Origin: Schizochytrium sp. CCTCC M209059
Taxonomy: Eukaryota > Sar > Bigyra > Thraustochytrida > Thraustochytriidae
DNA length: 64,000 bases
Direction of reading: 5' to 3'
NCBI GenBank assembly: GCA_000818945.1
Contig: KN805448.1
Location: 62,001 to 126,000 of the forward strand
Position numbers and translations under genes: made by a program. The notes below the pieces were generated by a model that was given only the letters and a program-made list of their open reading frames with translations, did no database searches and was not told the DNA's origin. Shown here piece by piece: positions 55,401-64,000 of the stretch; position 1 is the stretch's first letter; each line of letters begins with the position of its first letter.

Positions 55401-57551
55401 CGCGGCCGCCACGAGCCCTCGATGTGAAGAAAAACGCGCGGATCGAGTGGAGCGGCCGCGTGACGCACCCAAGCAACCTTGGTTTCGTTGCGCCGTCAGC
55501 TGCAGACTGCACGTTGTTGACGATGAGTGCAATCGCGGGCGAGCGAGGATCTCGATCTTTCCTTTTTTGGGCGCGCGCTCGGCCTTGGAGACCCGAGGAA
55601 AGGAAAGAAAAGAAGAGGAAAGGAAAGAAAAGAAAAGGAATGCACGCGAAGCACGCGAAGTTGGACTTGAAGTTCTTGCTTGGGCCAAGGAGGACCGGGA
55701 GGAAGGAGTGACAGGTCGCCGCTCGCTGTCTCGGCTGACTCAGACGCGCGGCACGGAGCCGCGGGCGTGGTCTCTCTGGAACTCGGGTGGATGGACGGAT
55801 GGACGGATGGATGAAGATATACGTACGTAGATGAATGGATGGATGGATACGTTTATGGATGGATATAGGAATGGATGGATGCATGCAAGCAAGCAAGCAA
55901 GCAACTGCGAGCGTGCATCTGCATGCATCGCGGCCCTCACCGCCGTGCACAGACAGACCTCGCGGAGTCAGGGCATTTCATTTCACCCCGCCCGCGCGAA
56001 CACAGGCAGGCCTCGCCCGACATTCGAGTCTCTCCGCCAAGTTCTGTTCTGCAGAGCAGCGGCAAGAGCGCAGCGGCATCGAGAGCAGCGCGACATCGTG
56101 CAGCAGAACTCCGCGAACTTCAAGAGAGAGAGAGCTAGCTACTACGAATCTATTGCGAGCTGCACCGCGGCGCGGATCGCAAGATCGAGACACGGGCGCA
56201 GAACCAGAGCAGGAGCAGCAGCGATGCGCCGAGGCACACTGCCGCGCCGCCACGACCAGTCGCGCAGGCAGTGACTGCCAGCCACGCGGAGGCCTCGAGC
56301 CCGGTACGTACCAGCGTTGTTGTTGTTGTTGCTGCTGCTGAGCTTGGAAGCGCAAGTTCGAGCAAGCAACCACAAGCAAGCGACTCATCCGCTCACAGTG
56401 CCGCATCGATCGCCTTTTCCATGCTGTGCTGGGCATTGCGAGCGTGCACCTCGCCGTCGCTGGCTGGCAGGCTGGCAGGCTGGCAGGCTGGCTGGCGGAG
56501 TGGCTGCGTGGCTGCATGGCTGAATGGCGCGCTGCGCCGGCCGCACTGCTAGCTCGCGAGGCTGGCTCCGGGGCGGTCTGGCTGCCTGGCTGGCACGCTG
56601 GGGGCGGCATGCTGCAAAGATAGAAACTGAATGGAGAGAAAGCAGCTGGCTGGCCGCGATAGGCAATCGAAGGAAAGAAGGACAACGGCGGCGCGGCGTG
56701 CCCCCCTTCTCTTCCGCCCCGGCCCCGCAGGCGTCCAGTGGGTTCGCTCGTAGCGCGGCGCACTGGCGCTCTGGCTCGCCCTTCCCATACCCGCGCCCGC
56801 TTCCCGCAGCTGGCAAGCCCTGGCCCTGCCCGCCTTGAGGCGAAGGCCTCCATGCGTCCCCCTCCTTTTTCCTTCTGACTCCCGTTTGTGGCTGCGGGGA
56901 CGGGCTGTGGAGACATATTACTCGTGTGGGGATACCGGCTGTGGGAGAGAGGGAGGCGTCGCCCTTGCATGCATGCATGGAGAGGAGGAAGCAGGCGGAG
57001 GAAGCAGCGAGAGATATCTATCTATAGTATGGGCGAGAGAGAGCGATAGAGGGGGAGAGGGCGCCTGTCCCTCACTGGGCAGAGAGAGACAGGCAGAGAC
57101 GGTAGCGAGGCGGCGCAGACGGAGACAGACGGGCAGACCCGATTCCTTGCAGCCGCCCGCCCGCCCGCCCGCCCGCCGCGAGGAGAGGCAGAGCGGACGC
57201 GGCAGGCACGGCAAGGCGAGGCAAGGCGAGGCAAGGCGAGGCGAGGCGAGGACGGCGATGGAGGCGCGCAGCGCGGCGGGTGCGCGCGCGGCGCGAAGGG
57301 GGAGGAGGAGGAGGAGGACGCGGAGAACCCGGCGGCGGGAGGCGCGGCGGCGATGGCGGCGCAGGAAGAGCAAAAGGAGGAGGCCGGCGAAGAGGGCTTC
57401 GGGCAGTTCTGCAACCTCGCCGCGGCCGCGACCTGGAGCTCCGGCGAGGGAGAGCGCGAGGGCGCCGGCGGGCGGAGGAGGAGACCCGCCGCGGAGACAG
57501 ACGCGAACGCGAGGCCCGCCCAGGGCGAGGCCTGGGCGAGGGCGCTCGGCG
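49412..57551. other. 8.1-kb gene-poor region packed with short-unit repeats
   Basis: I find no supportable gene here. The sequence is GC-rich and built largely from short tandem motifs: (ACGC)n at about 49818-49848, (CTCCT)n at 49972-50016, (TGCC)n at 50110-50140, GCAAA/GCAAG at 51429-51462, GCGGC/GTCGC at 51755-51812, (GGCC)n at 52040-52056, (CAGG)n at 52322-52338, CTCGCAGTCG-type decamers at 52475-52520, (GAGGT)n at 54474-54512, GGAAA/GAAAA at 55598-55640, (GGAT)n at 55788-55872, (CAAG)n at 55886-55901, GGCTGGCA at 56458-56500, CCGC at 57150-57178 and GGCAAGGCGA at 57208-57250. Many long open frames exist but shift composition at each repeat and carry no domain. The left end should hold the promoter of the small unknown gene. 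Confidence 0.5.
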
Positions 57552-58535
57552 ATGACAGCGGCCCAGAACCGCGTGCGAACCCCAACGACATTGAGAGGAA
57601 CCGCGCACACGACCACGACCGCCTCGATTACAGCTCCCGTGGCCGCCGCCGACGCGGACCCGGAGGCGGACGCGGGAGCGGACGCGCATGTCGACGCGCG
57701 TCGCCGCAGTGTCGCCGCCTCCGAGTCCTGCAGCGAGCAGAGCTGGGGACCTGTGTCTGTATCTGTATCCGTGTCCGAGCGCGAGAGTGCGAGTGAGCAC
57801 GGCAGCAGCAGTCCCCTCGGCGAGAACCAGGACCGTCACAATGTCGACCGCGACCAAGACAACGTTGACGACGACGACCAAGAAGACGACGACATGCCCG
57901 GGCAGCTCAAGTTTCGCCGCGCCTCCATCGCCTCCGACAGCGAGTCGGAGTCAGACGAGAACGAGGACGGCGACGAAGAGGACGACAATAGCGACTTTGA
58001 CAAAGAACGCAGCGCGAGCCCCGCCGCCGATACAGAACGGTTCCGGGACCGACCGCGGAAACGGTCGACCTCATCGCGCAAGCGTAGCGGTCTCTTTCGC
58101 GTGCTGAGCACTTCGCAAAAGAAGGCGGGCGTCCACGACGACGAGGACGACGACTTGCTCGCGCAAAACCCCGCGCAGCAGCTCCCACATGGCCTCACCT
58201 TGGCCTCCCCAGCGCGTGTGCGTCCTCGCGTCGGCTCGCGTTGCGCAGCCTCGCCCTTGCACTTGGCTCGCTCTCCCACGAGCACATCGGCCCCAGAACT
58301 CTCCCGCTCCTACAGTCGGTCTGTCCTCGACGACATGACCTGCGATGTGTCGGGCGAGTTTCGCAATTGCCGCCACTGCCGCACCATCTTCCCCTTTGTA
58401 CAGCCACCTGGAGCAGATCCGGCGGGTCGCGAAGCCATTCGCCTTTCTTTTTGCTCCGGAGAGTGCCATCTCTCCTTTGTCACATTGTATCAGATCCAAA
58501 GACTGCGTCGTCGCAGCGCGCGCCGCATGCGTTAG
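57552..58535 (+). CDS. acidic disordered protein with C-terminal FCS-type zinc motif
   Basis: The start is uncertain. I give the ATG at 57552 (MTAAQNRVRTPTT), 327 residues; in-frame ATGs also lie at 57258 (adds an Arg-rich stretch) and 57894. The first 220 residues are disordered: a Ser/Val repeat from SVSVSVSERES, then acidic runs (DDDDQEDDD, SDSESESDENEDGDEEDD), then basic Ser-rich sequence (RKRSTSSRKRSG) that resembles kinase-substrate sites. The last 60 residues hold CRHC followed by a spacer with FPFVQPPG and then SFCSGECHLSFV, a CxxC...FCSxxC arrangement as in FCS-like (FLZ) or MYM-type treble-clef zinc fingers, ending in a basic helix (QIQRLRRRSARRMR). Plant FLZ proteins scaffold SnRK1 kinase signalling. 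Similar use here is speculation; the zinc-site reading is the firmer part. Confidence 0.62.
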   Translation: MTAAQNRVRTPTTLRGTAHTTTTASITAPVAAADADPEADAGADAHVDARRRSVAASESCSEQSWGPVSVSVSVSERESASEHGSSSPLGENQDRHNVDRDQDNVDDDDQEDDDMPGQLKFRRASIASDSESESDENEDGDEEDDNSDFDKERSASPAADTERFRDRPRKRSTSSRKRSGLFRVLSTSQKKAGVHDDEDDDLLAQNPAQQLPHGLTLASPARVRPRVGSRCAASPLHLARSPTSTSAPELSRSYSRSVLDDMTCDVSGEFRNCRHCRTIFPFVQPPGADPAGREAIRLSFCSGECHLSFVTLYQIQRLRRRSARRMR

Positions 58536-59767
58536 ATCGAGCCCAGCCCAGCCCAGCCCAGCCGACGTCTCCGACTTTTCAAAATATTTCACGTTGATCA
58601 CGACACGCGGGTCGACAGAAGAAGCTGCCTCCCTTCCTGACCACATTTATATACATACATTCTTTTCGCATCGCGCGCGCACCTCTCAACACAACACTCA
58701 ACACAACACAACACATTACAGTACGCACAAAAGTTGAACGAGAATTGGGAGCCGAGAATCGAGAGAGCAGAGCTCAAGCAAGGCCTGAACGTGTCATGGC
58801 TTGCGGTTTCTCTCTGGATGATCTCCTTCTTCGTATGTCCTTTACTTTCTTTCTGGTTTTCAGATGCGTCATTTCATTTGTGTTTGGTGTGGCGCGCGTT
58901 GCATGGGCTTTCGTCTTCTCTCGACCACCCTCCTGTCTTCCTCTTTTTTTTTCTCTCTCTCTCTCAGAAAAGGGGATCGATTTATCCAAAACCTGCCAGG
59001 TGGCCGCCGAAACCCACATTTTCGGCTCGCCCTTTGGCTGGTTGTGTTTGCCTCCCCCCGATATTTCACCACTGCGCACTTTCTACATCGAGAGCACGGA
59101 AAAGCGCACGTTCACAACATGTTTTGATGCGCCTCTTTCCCACACTCTCCTCACGTTCATTGTTCACATTTCTTTTCTTCTATTGTATGCGTAGTCTCGT
59201 CCCGTCCCTCGCGATGCAACAAATAACTACTCGCCTGACGGGCAAGTATCATATTTTCTTCAGTCTTTTTCTTCCCTTTCATTCATTTGTATACTTGGTT
59301 GCCAATGATTGGCTGGTTTACCCGCCACAACTTTCATCCAGAGCATTGATCTACAAAGACGCTGTTTTCTATTGATTTTTTTTTTTCCTTTGCGCGCGCG
59401 AGCCGAGGAAATCATTTTTTGGCTCTTGCTTTCTCTCTTTTGTTTGTTGTTAATGTTATAGGTTGCGCATTCGCATCGCCGAGTCGGTCGGACATAGACT
59501 ATCACGTTTTCTAGAATATCACCGTCTCCAACGGCCATTTTTTAAGAGGGGAGGGAGGGGAGGGGAAGGCAGCATACTTTTGTTCACATTCGCTGCCCCA
59601 AGCAACCAGTTTCCGACGACCTAAAGTTGTGGTGGGCGCGGGGCGCGGGGAGAAGGAAGCGCGCGAGAGACGCGCGCTTCATTGCGCGCTCCGTCTCACG
59701 CGACGTGCACGAGAGAAGCGCGCGAGAGACGCGCGCGAGCGAGCTCTCAAGTACACGAACAAAAAAC
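58536..59767. other. intergenic region, pyrimidine-rich
   Basis: This 1.23-kb stretch lies between two plus-strand genes. The left part has a short CCCAG direct repeat (58542-58562) and an ACACAACACA cluster near 58690-58712. The middle is T/C-rich with many poly-T runs. Near 59655-59745 a block of the form GCGCGCGAGAGACGCGCGC is repeated directly just before the next gene, probably in its 5' UTR. Open frames across the T/C-rich part are Phe/Leu/Ser-rich and unconvincing. Confidence 0.45.
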
Positions 59768-62700
59768 ATGATGGAAGGTAGTGCCGACTTTGAGGACCTA
59801 AGCGACTTTAGTGACTCCGGACACTCTGCAGAGGCAGACTTTGCGCTCACGCCCTTGGCGGGCCGAACGCATACGCGAAAGACTGTGCGCAGGCACCGCA
59901 CGCAAACGGCACGAAAGGCGCCTCTCAGCCCCGAGTCGAACGCCTCGCAAAACAACTACGAAGACGACGAATTCGACACTGACGACGAAAAGAAAATCGA
60001 TCACGATTACGATCACGACCGCAACCTGAGACACAGTAAAACGAGAAACCGGGATGAGTTTGACCGTCGTCTTTGCCTCGACGACCTTCACGATGGCGCC
60101 TTGAGGAGGGAAGACCTCGACCTCAAGGTTCGCGTTGACACCCGACGAAACGCAGCTCAACCGGGCACGCACGATATTGGATTCTCCAGGACGAATCAAA
60201 AGGCCGGCAGCCGTAATGCCGAAACCTCAGGAGCATGTGCAGCAAACAATAATCAGTCCGCCGACAGGAATGACTTTGACGCAACGAGATCGCGCAGAGG
60301 CACTTCAAACGAGTTCGACGAAGATGACGAAGAGACCGAAGAGGACCACAAGGCGCCCGAACTGAGTCTCGAGAGTGTCGTGCAGACGCAGGGAGCAAAT
60401 GGAGTCGTCGAACACCTGGCTCAACTTCCTATTGCCCGCGCCCGAGATGTCGCACAAGACGCTCTTGCCCTTTTGAGCGGAAACGGGCTCAGTCTTATTT
60501 CTGTTGACGTAGAACGGTGTCTGGACGTCTTGCTCCCTCTCATCGATCTTGGGGACTCTCGCATCGCTGCGCAGCTTTGCGCGCTCGCACAGGCGCTCGG
60601 TTATTGCGACGAGAACAAAACCAGACTTGTCGAGGCAAATCTCGGAAAGCTCGTCGCCACCTTTCTCAGTGATGCCCTCGATCACCCCCATCAAGAGCAT
60701 CTCATTGTCGATGCCCTCGACCTCCTCGCAAGTTTGGCAAGCGCACCCGCGGGCAGAGCGCGACTCGGCAAGGACGGGATTGTTGCGACCACGGCGCGCG
60801 CCTTGGAGGCGCAGCGTGCACATCCACGCGCTGCCCTCGCAGCGTGCAAAGTATTGCAGGCTTTGGCGCTTGAGGATGCCAACAAAAATCTCATGATGGA
60901 CCACGGAGCGATTGCTGCAATGGTCAAGGCTCTCGAGCAAGACACTTGCGCTGCTGCTCTTATTGCCGCCGTATGCACCGCCCTTTATTTTGTCACCTTT
61001 GAGATTGAAGGTCTCGTCGACGAAGGAAACGAGGACGCCCTCTTGAAGCAACTAACACGCGCATTGTGCACTGCCATTGCAAAGCCCGGCCTTGATGAAG
61101 GCGCTCGCGCTCGGGGACTTGCTGTGCTTGCGGCCATGGTTTCTGCTGCGCCTGCTTCAGCTCCAAACGGACTACGCATCGAAGCTGTACGCGCAGGGGC
61201 CACTTCGGTTGCATGTGCCGCGCTCGTGGACCTGGAGCACGACGCCGAGGCCCTCGCTGACGCTGTTCAGCTCCTTTACAGCCTCATGGACCAGGAAGAC
61301 ATCGCGCAAGCGCCAGATCTTGAGCGCAAATCAGCAGCCACACTTCGGGGCGTTCTCGAGGCCAAGACTGTCGAGTGGGAGCCCACCGACTCGATTCGCG
61401 TGTGTGCAGAGCTTGCGCTCGAGCGTATGGAGGCCTTTCTCGAGAGCAACGAGAGGGAAAAGAAGACCGCGTCACCACCGCTTCCCACGGCGACGGCGCC
61501 GACCATGACTGCAACATCCCCTCAAATGATCTCGCCGTCGTCGTCACGCGCAATGCTCACCAAGACCAAGATTGATGCGCACACGCTGGACCATGTCAAT
61601 CGAGACCTTATTGATCAGATGACGGCGCGTAGTGCGCAGAATGAAGGAATGCTATTAACACCACCGCCACCACCAACAACAACACGACAAGAGCAAGAGC
61701 AAGAGCAAGAGCAAGAGCAAGCTGACGCTCGTTTCGCCCGAGCGGGGAAGTTGATTCTTTCCTCGTTCTTTGCTCGAGCGACGCGACCAGATACGAGGCT
61801 CGCTTTTGCACTGTGGCGAGGGGCCAGCGAGCGTGCGCGTGCCGAAGACTTGAGAAAATTGCTCAAGACATCATGTAATGAGGGCGAAAGCTTGCGCGGC
61901 GAGCTCATGCGCATGCACTTGGCGCTCGACAAGGCCCACCAAGACTTGGAGGAGCTTCAATCCGGCGCGACTTCTGATCTTGCTGCACGAGAAGAGCAAG
62001 TTTGCGAACGTCAGCAAGAGTTGGTGTCCTGGGAAGGACGACTCGAAGATCAGGAAAAGGCTCTAGAAGCTCGCGAAAGGGCAGCTGCAGAGGGAGCGAG
62101 TGACGAGCGTAAGGAAACGTTGGCCGCTATGGAACGCGCGACCCAAGCGAAATTGGACGACCAAGCGCGGGACTTTGAAGCGCGTATTCGGACCCTTGAA
62201 GAAAAACTTTACGAGCGAGAAGAGGAACTCAAGGCGTCGGCGTTGAGTATTGAGTCCCTCCAGCGCGACGTTGTCGAGTTCGATGCCAGAAGCAAAGCCC
62301 AAGATGACCTGCAAAACTCACTCCAGGAGCTCAAGGAGCAAATGGCCGATCAGGAGCGCCAGAATGATGACTTGCAGCGCTTGAATGAAAGTTTTCGCAG
62401 CCAAATTGAGGATTTGCAGCGAGAAAAGCAGGACTTGCAGCGCGAAAAGGAAACGGCGCAGCGCCTCCAGGACGAAGTATATGAAGCACTTCAGCAAAAG
62501 AGCGAAGACTTGCAACTGGAAAAGGAGGATCTCAAGCGGAAAATGAAATCACTTCAAGAAGATCTCGAGCGAGGAGATGCGAAACTTTTGCGAGACAATG
62601 AAGATCTGAAACGCCAAAATAATGAGTTGTCGCGCGCGGCGACCGAGTCTGAGGCCCAAGTAGCCAGCTTGGAGAACCAGATTCAGCAGCTCGAAGAAAT

Positions 62701-64000
62701 CCAAGCCGAGCGTCTTGAAAGTGTCGTGGACGGCCCGCACGAGGTCGAAGAGTTGCGCCGCGCTCTCGGAAAAGAGCGTAACGAGCGTGCCCAGCTCGAG
62801 GGCGAGCTCGCGTCTCTGCGTTTTGACAAGGAGCACGCCGATGGAACCTTTGCAGAGCTGGAGCAGGCCATTCAACGTGTGCAGAATCTCGAGCGCGAGG
62901 TGGAGGTGGCCCGTACGAGCTTAGCGCAGTCTCGCGCGGAGAGTCAGGCCCTTCGCGACGAGATCGTCAATATGGAGGCGCGCACGCACACGCGCGAGCT
63001 CGATGCGCAAAGCTCTGCGCAGCGATTCGACAACCTCTCGCGTGAATACGAGGACGTGTGCGCCCTTGTCCAGGAACAAGAGGAGATGATTCAGGACCTC
63101 AAGCGGGACCGCGAAGATGCTGTGGGGCGCGATGGCCTGGAGGCCATGCAAGCCGAAGTGGAACGTCTCAAGCGCACCCTTGAGGACGAGCGGCGCGCCG
63201 CAGCGCGCGATCAGACGCATCGAACAGAAATGATCAAGGCTCAACTGGAGACAGAGTACCGCATGGTGATCAAGGCGCTCACGGCGTCGCGATCGCGCCT
63301 CGAGGAGCGTCTCGAACGATCAGAAAGCGAGCGGCTGCAGCTCATGGGTCAAGTGGGTCGTCTCTCAAATGGTTCGATGGGACCCGTGGGCTCGCTTTCT
63401 TCCAACGTCAAGACGTCCTCGCCCGTGCCTTCTCCGCTGCGGCAGCAGCGCAAGAGCGAAAGGCCTTTGACAGCGGTTTCCACACCCAAGACGCGTCGAC
63501 GGGCTTCAGGACCGCACACGTGGCGTCCCAGCAGTGCAGGGAGCCTCGGTAATCCTGCTCGTGCTGAGGTCGGTGTTGCGCAGCCATGGAAGAAAATTTT
63601 CGCTGCCTTGCGTCCCGATGCCGGCGCGCCGCCTGCCATCTCGTTTACGAGCATGTACAACTTTGTGCGCAAGGCCGGAGTGTTGCCGCACAGGTTTACG
63701 CGCGGAAACTGTGACGTCATCTTTGCAAGCTTTGCGGACCAATCGCGACGTCGCGGCAGGCTCGATGCGCGGGCGTTTGTCGAGGTCCTGGAGCACTTGG
63801 CCGCTCCTCATGGGGCAGAGGTTTTTCTCTCTCGCGAGAGCTTTTGTCACTATGTTAAGACGCAGCTCGAGGTCTCCTTGCAGGACGTAGCTCCCGCAAC
63901 AGAGAGCCCCAGCGAAGATTTTTGCGAACGCGGCGAAGAAGACAGCGAGGCAAGTGAGACCTCGGAGGACGTGCGTGAAGGCGAGCGTCCGCAGACGGCG
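59768..64000 (+). CDS. armadillo-like and coiled-coil protein, 3' end outside window
   Basis: From the ATG at 59768 (MMEGSADFEDLSDFSDSG) the frame is open without a stop to the end of the window, 1411 codons. Residues 1-200 are acidic and disordered. From about 210 to 565 the sequence forms helical repeats of armadillo/HEAT type (RLGKDGIVATTARALEAQ, NLMMDHGAIAAMVKALEQD). A Pro/Thr patch and an (EQ)n tract from (GAGCAA)n at about 61689-61720 follow. Residues about 710-1195 are a long heptad-rich coiled coil (ELKEQMADQERQNDDLQRL and similar). After a Ser/Pro-rich linker, a compact domain at about 1275-1370 (SFTSMYNFVRKAGVLPHRF ... NCDVIFASFADQSRRRG ... FVEVLEHLAA) recalls the p25-alpha/TPPP or EF-hand-like pattern, tentatively. 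The final residues are acidic. A cytoskeletal or ciliary role is plausible but unproven. Confidence 0.85.
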   Translation, partial: MMEGSADFEDLSDFSDSGHSAEADFALTPLAGRTHTRKTVRRHRTQTARKAPLSPESNASQNNYEDDEFDTDDEKKIDHDYDHDRNLRHSKTRNRDEFDRRLCLDDLHDGALRREDLDLKVRVDTRRNAAQPGTHDIGFSRTNQKAGSRNAETSGACAANNNQSADRNDFDATRSRRGTSNEFDEDDEETEEDHKAPELSLESVVQTQGANGVVEHLAQLPIARARDVAQDALALLSGNGLSLISVDVERCLDVLLPLIDLGDSRIAAQLCALAQALGYCDENKTRLVEANLGKLVATFLSDALDHPHQEHLIVDALDLLASLASAPAGRARLGKDGIVATTARALEAQRAHPRAALAACKVLQALALEDANKNLMMDHGAIAAMVKALEQDTCAAALIAAVCTALYFVTFEIEGLVDEGNEDALLKQLTRALCTAIAKPGLDEGARARGLAVLAAMVSAAPASAPNGLRIEAVRAGATSVACAALVDLEHDAEALADAVQLLYSLMDQEDIAQAPDLERKSAATLRGVLEAKTVEWEPTDSIRVCAELALERMEAFLESNEREKKTASPPLPTATAPTMTATSPQMISPSSSRAMLTKTKIDAHTLDHVNRDLIDQMTARSAQNEGMLLTPPPPPTTTRQEQEQEQEQEQADARFARAGKLILSSFFARATRPDTRLAFALWRGASERARAEDLRKLLKTSCNEGESLRGELMRMHLALDKAHQDLEELQSGATSDLAAREEQVCERQQELVSWEGRLEDQEKALEARERAAAEGASDERKETLAAMERATQAKLDDQARDFEARIRTLEEKLYEREEELKASALSIESLQRDVVEFDARSKAQDDLQNSLQELKEQMADQERQNDDLQRLNESFRSQIEDLQREKQDLQREKETAQRLQDEVYEALQQKSEDLQLEKEDLKRKMKSLQEDLERGDAKLLRDNEDLKRQNNELSRAATESEAQVASLENQIQQLEEIQAERLESVVDGPHEVEELRRALGKERNERAQLEGELASLRFDKEHADGTFAELEQAIQRVQNLEREVEVARTSLAQSRAESQALRDEIVNMEARTHTRELDAQSSAQRFDNLSREYEDVCALVQEQEEMIQDLKRDREDAVGRDGLEAMQAEVERLKRTLEDERRAAARDQTHRTEMIKAQLETEYRMVIKALTASRSRLEERLERSESERLQLMGQVGRLSNGSMGPVGSLSSNVKTSSPVPSPLRQQRKSERPLTAVSTPKTRRRASGPHTWRPSSAGSLGNPARAEVGVAQPWKKIFAALRPDAGAPPAISFTSMYNFVRKAGVLPHRFTRGNCDVIFASFADQSRRRGRLDARAFVEVLEHLAAPHGAEVFLSRESFCHYVKTQLEVSLQDVAPATESPSEDFCERGEEDSEASETSEDVREGERPQTA

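Noticed and set aside
54598..55950. 450-codon minus-strand open frame
   Set aside because: It crosses GGAT and GGAAA arrays, is His/Ser/Arg-rich and has no domain; equally long frames lie on the other strand.
58734..59375. 213-codon open frame with hydrophobic stretches
   Set aside because: The Phe/Leu/Ser richness comes from T/C-rich DNA; there is no family motif, and a second plus-strand frame covers the same bases.

Overview
The window is eukaryotic nuclear DNA: GC-rich, gene-dense and intron-poor, with long open frames, AATAAA polyadenylation signals and gene families found only in eukaryotes (presenilin, AMMECR1, RIC8, USP48, GPKOW/Spp2, Vps55, 2-oxoglutarate dehydrogenase accessory subunit). 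An LRRC56/ODA8-type dynein-arm assembly factor implies a flagellated stage. Compact genes, very few introns, large sterol, calcium and channel genes and CTTG microsatellites fit a heterotrophic stramenopile such as a thraustochytrid. That placement is an inference, not something the sequence proves.

Layout. 0-23 kb: a 5'-truncated SERCA-type Ca2+ pump converging on a voltage-gated, CNBD-bearing K+ channel; a stefin-type cystatin; a mitochondrial protein with two lipoyl domains fused to a KGD4-like tail, divergent from RIC8 (one intron); GPKOW divergent from an ankyrin protein; LRRC56; an ERG24/ERG4-family sterol reductase; and a small Vps55 gene that is visible only after splicing. 23-32 kb: a very large USP48 deubiquitinase and a secreted trypsin with four SRCR domains. 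32-35.5 kb: a gene-free divergent region with a 520-bp perfect (CTTG)n array. 35.5-42.4 kb: a PH plus degenerate acyltransferase protein, AMMECR1, an FKBP with a 41-nt intron, a repeat-rich low-GC island and an atypical presenilin. 43-48.7 kb: a 1921-residue NLR-like protein (CxxC pairs, APH-like kinase fold, NACHT-type NTPase, ankyrin repeats). 49.4-57.5 kb: a gene-poor stretch crowded with short-unit repeats. 57.5-64 kb: a zinc-motif protein and a large armadillo/coiled-coil protein running off the end.

The genes do not form one pathway. Recurrent themes are Ca2+/K+ transport, proteostasis (USP48, FKBP, cystatin, secreted protease, presenilin), G-protein chaperoning (RIC8), endosomal sorting (Vps55) and flagellar assembly. 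The items most worth a second look are the lipoyl-lipoyl-KGD4 fusion, the kinase-like/NACHT/ankyrin protein, the PH/pseudo-acyltransferase, the presenilin with an altered GxGD motif, the decayed tandem copies of gene 3' ends behind two genes, and the CTTG arrays that sit in upstream regions.
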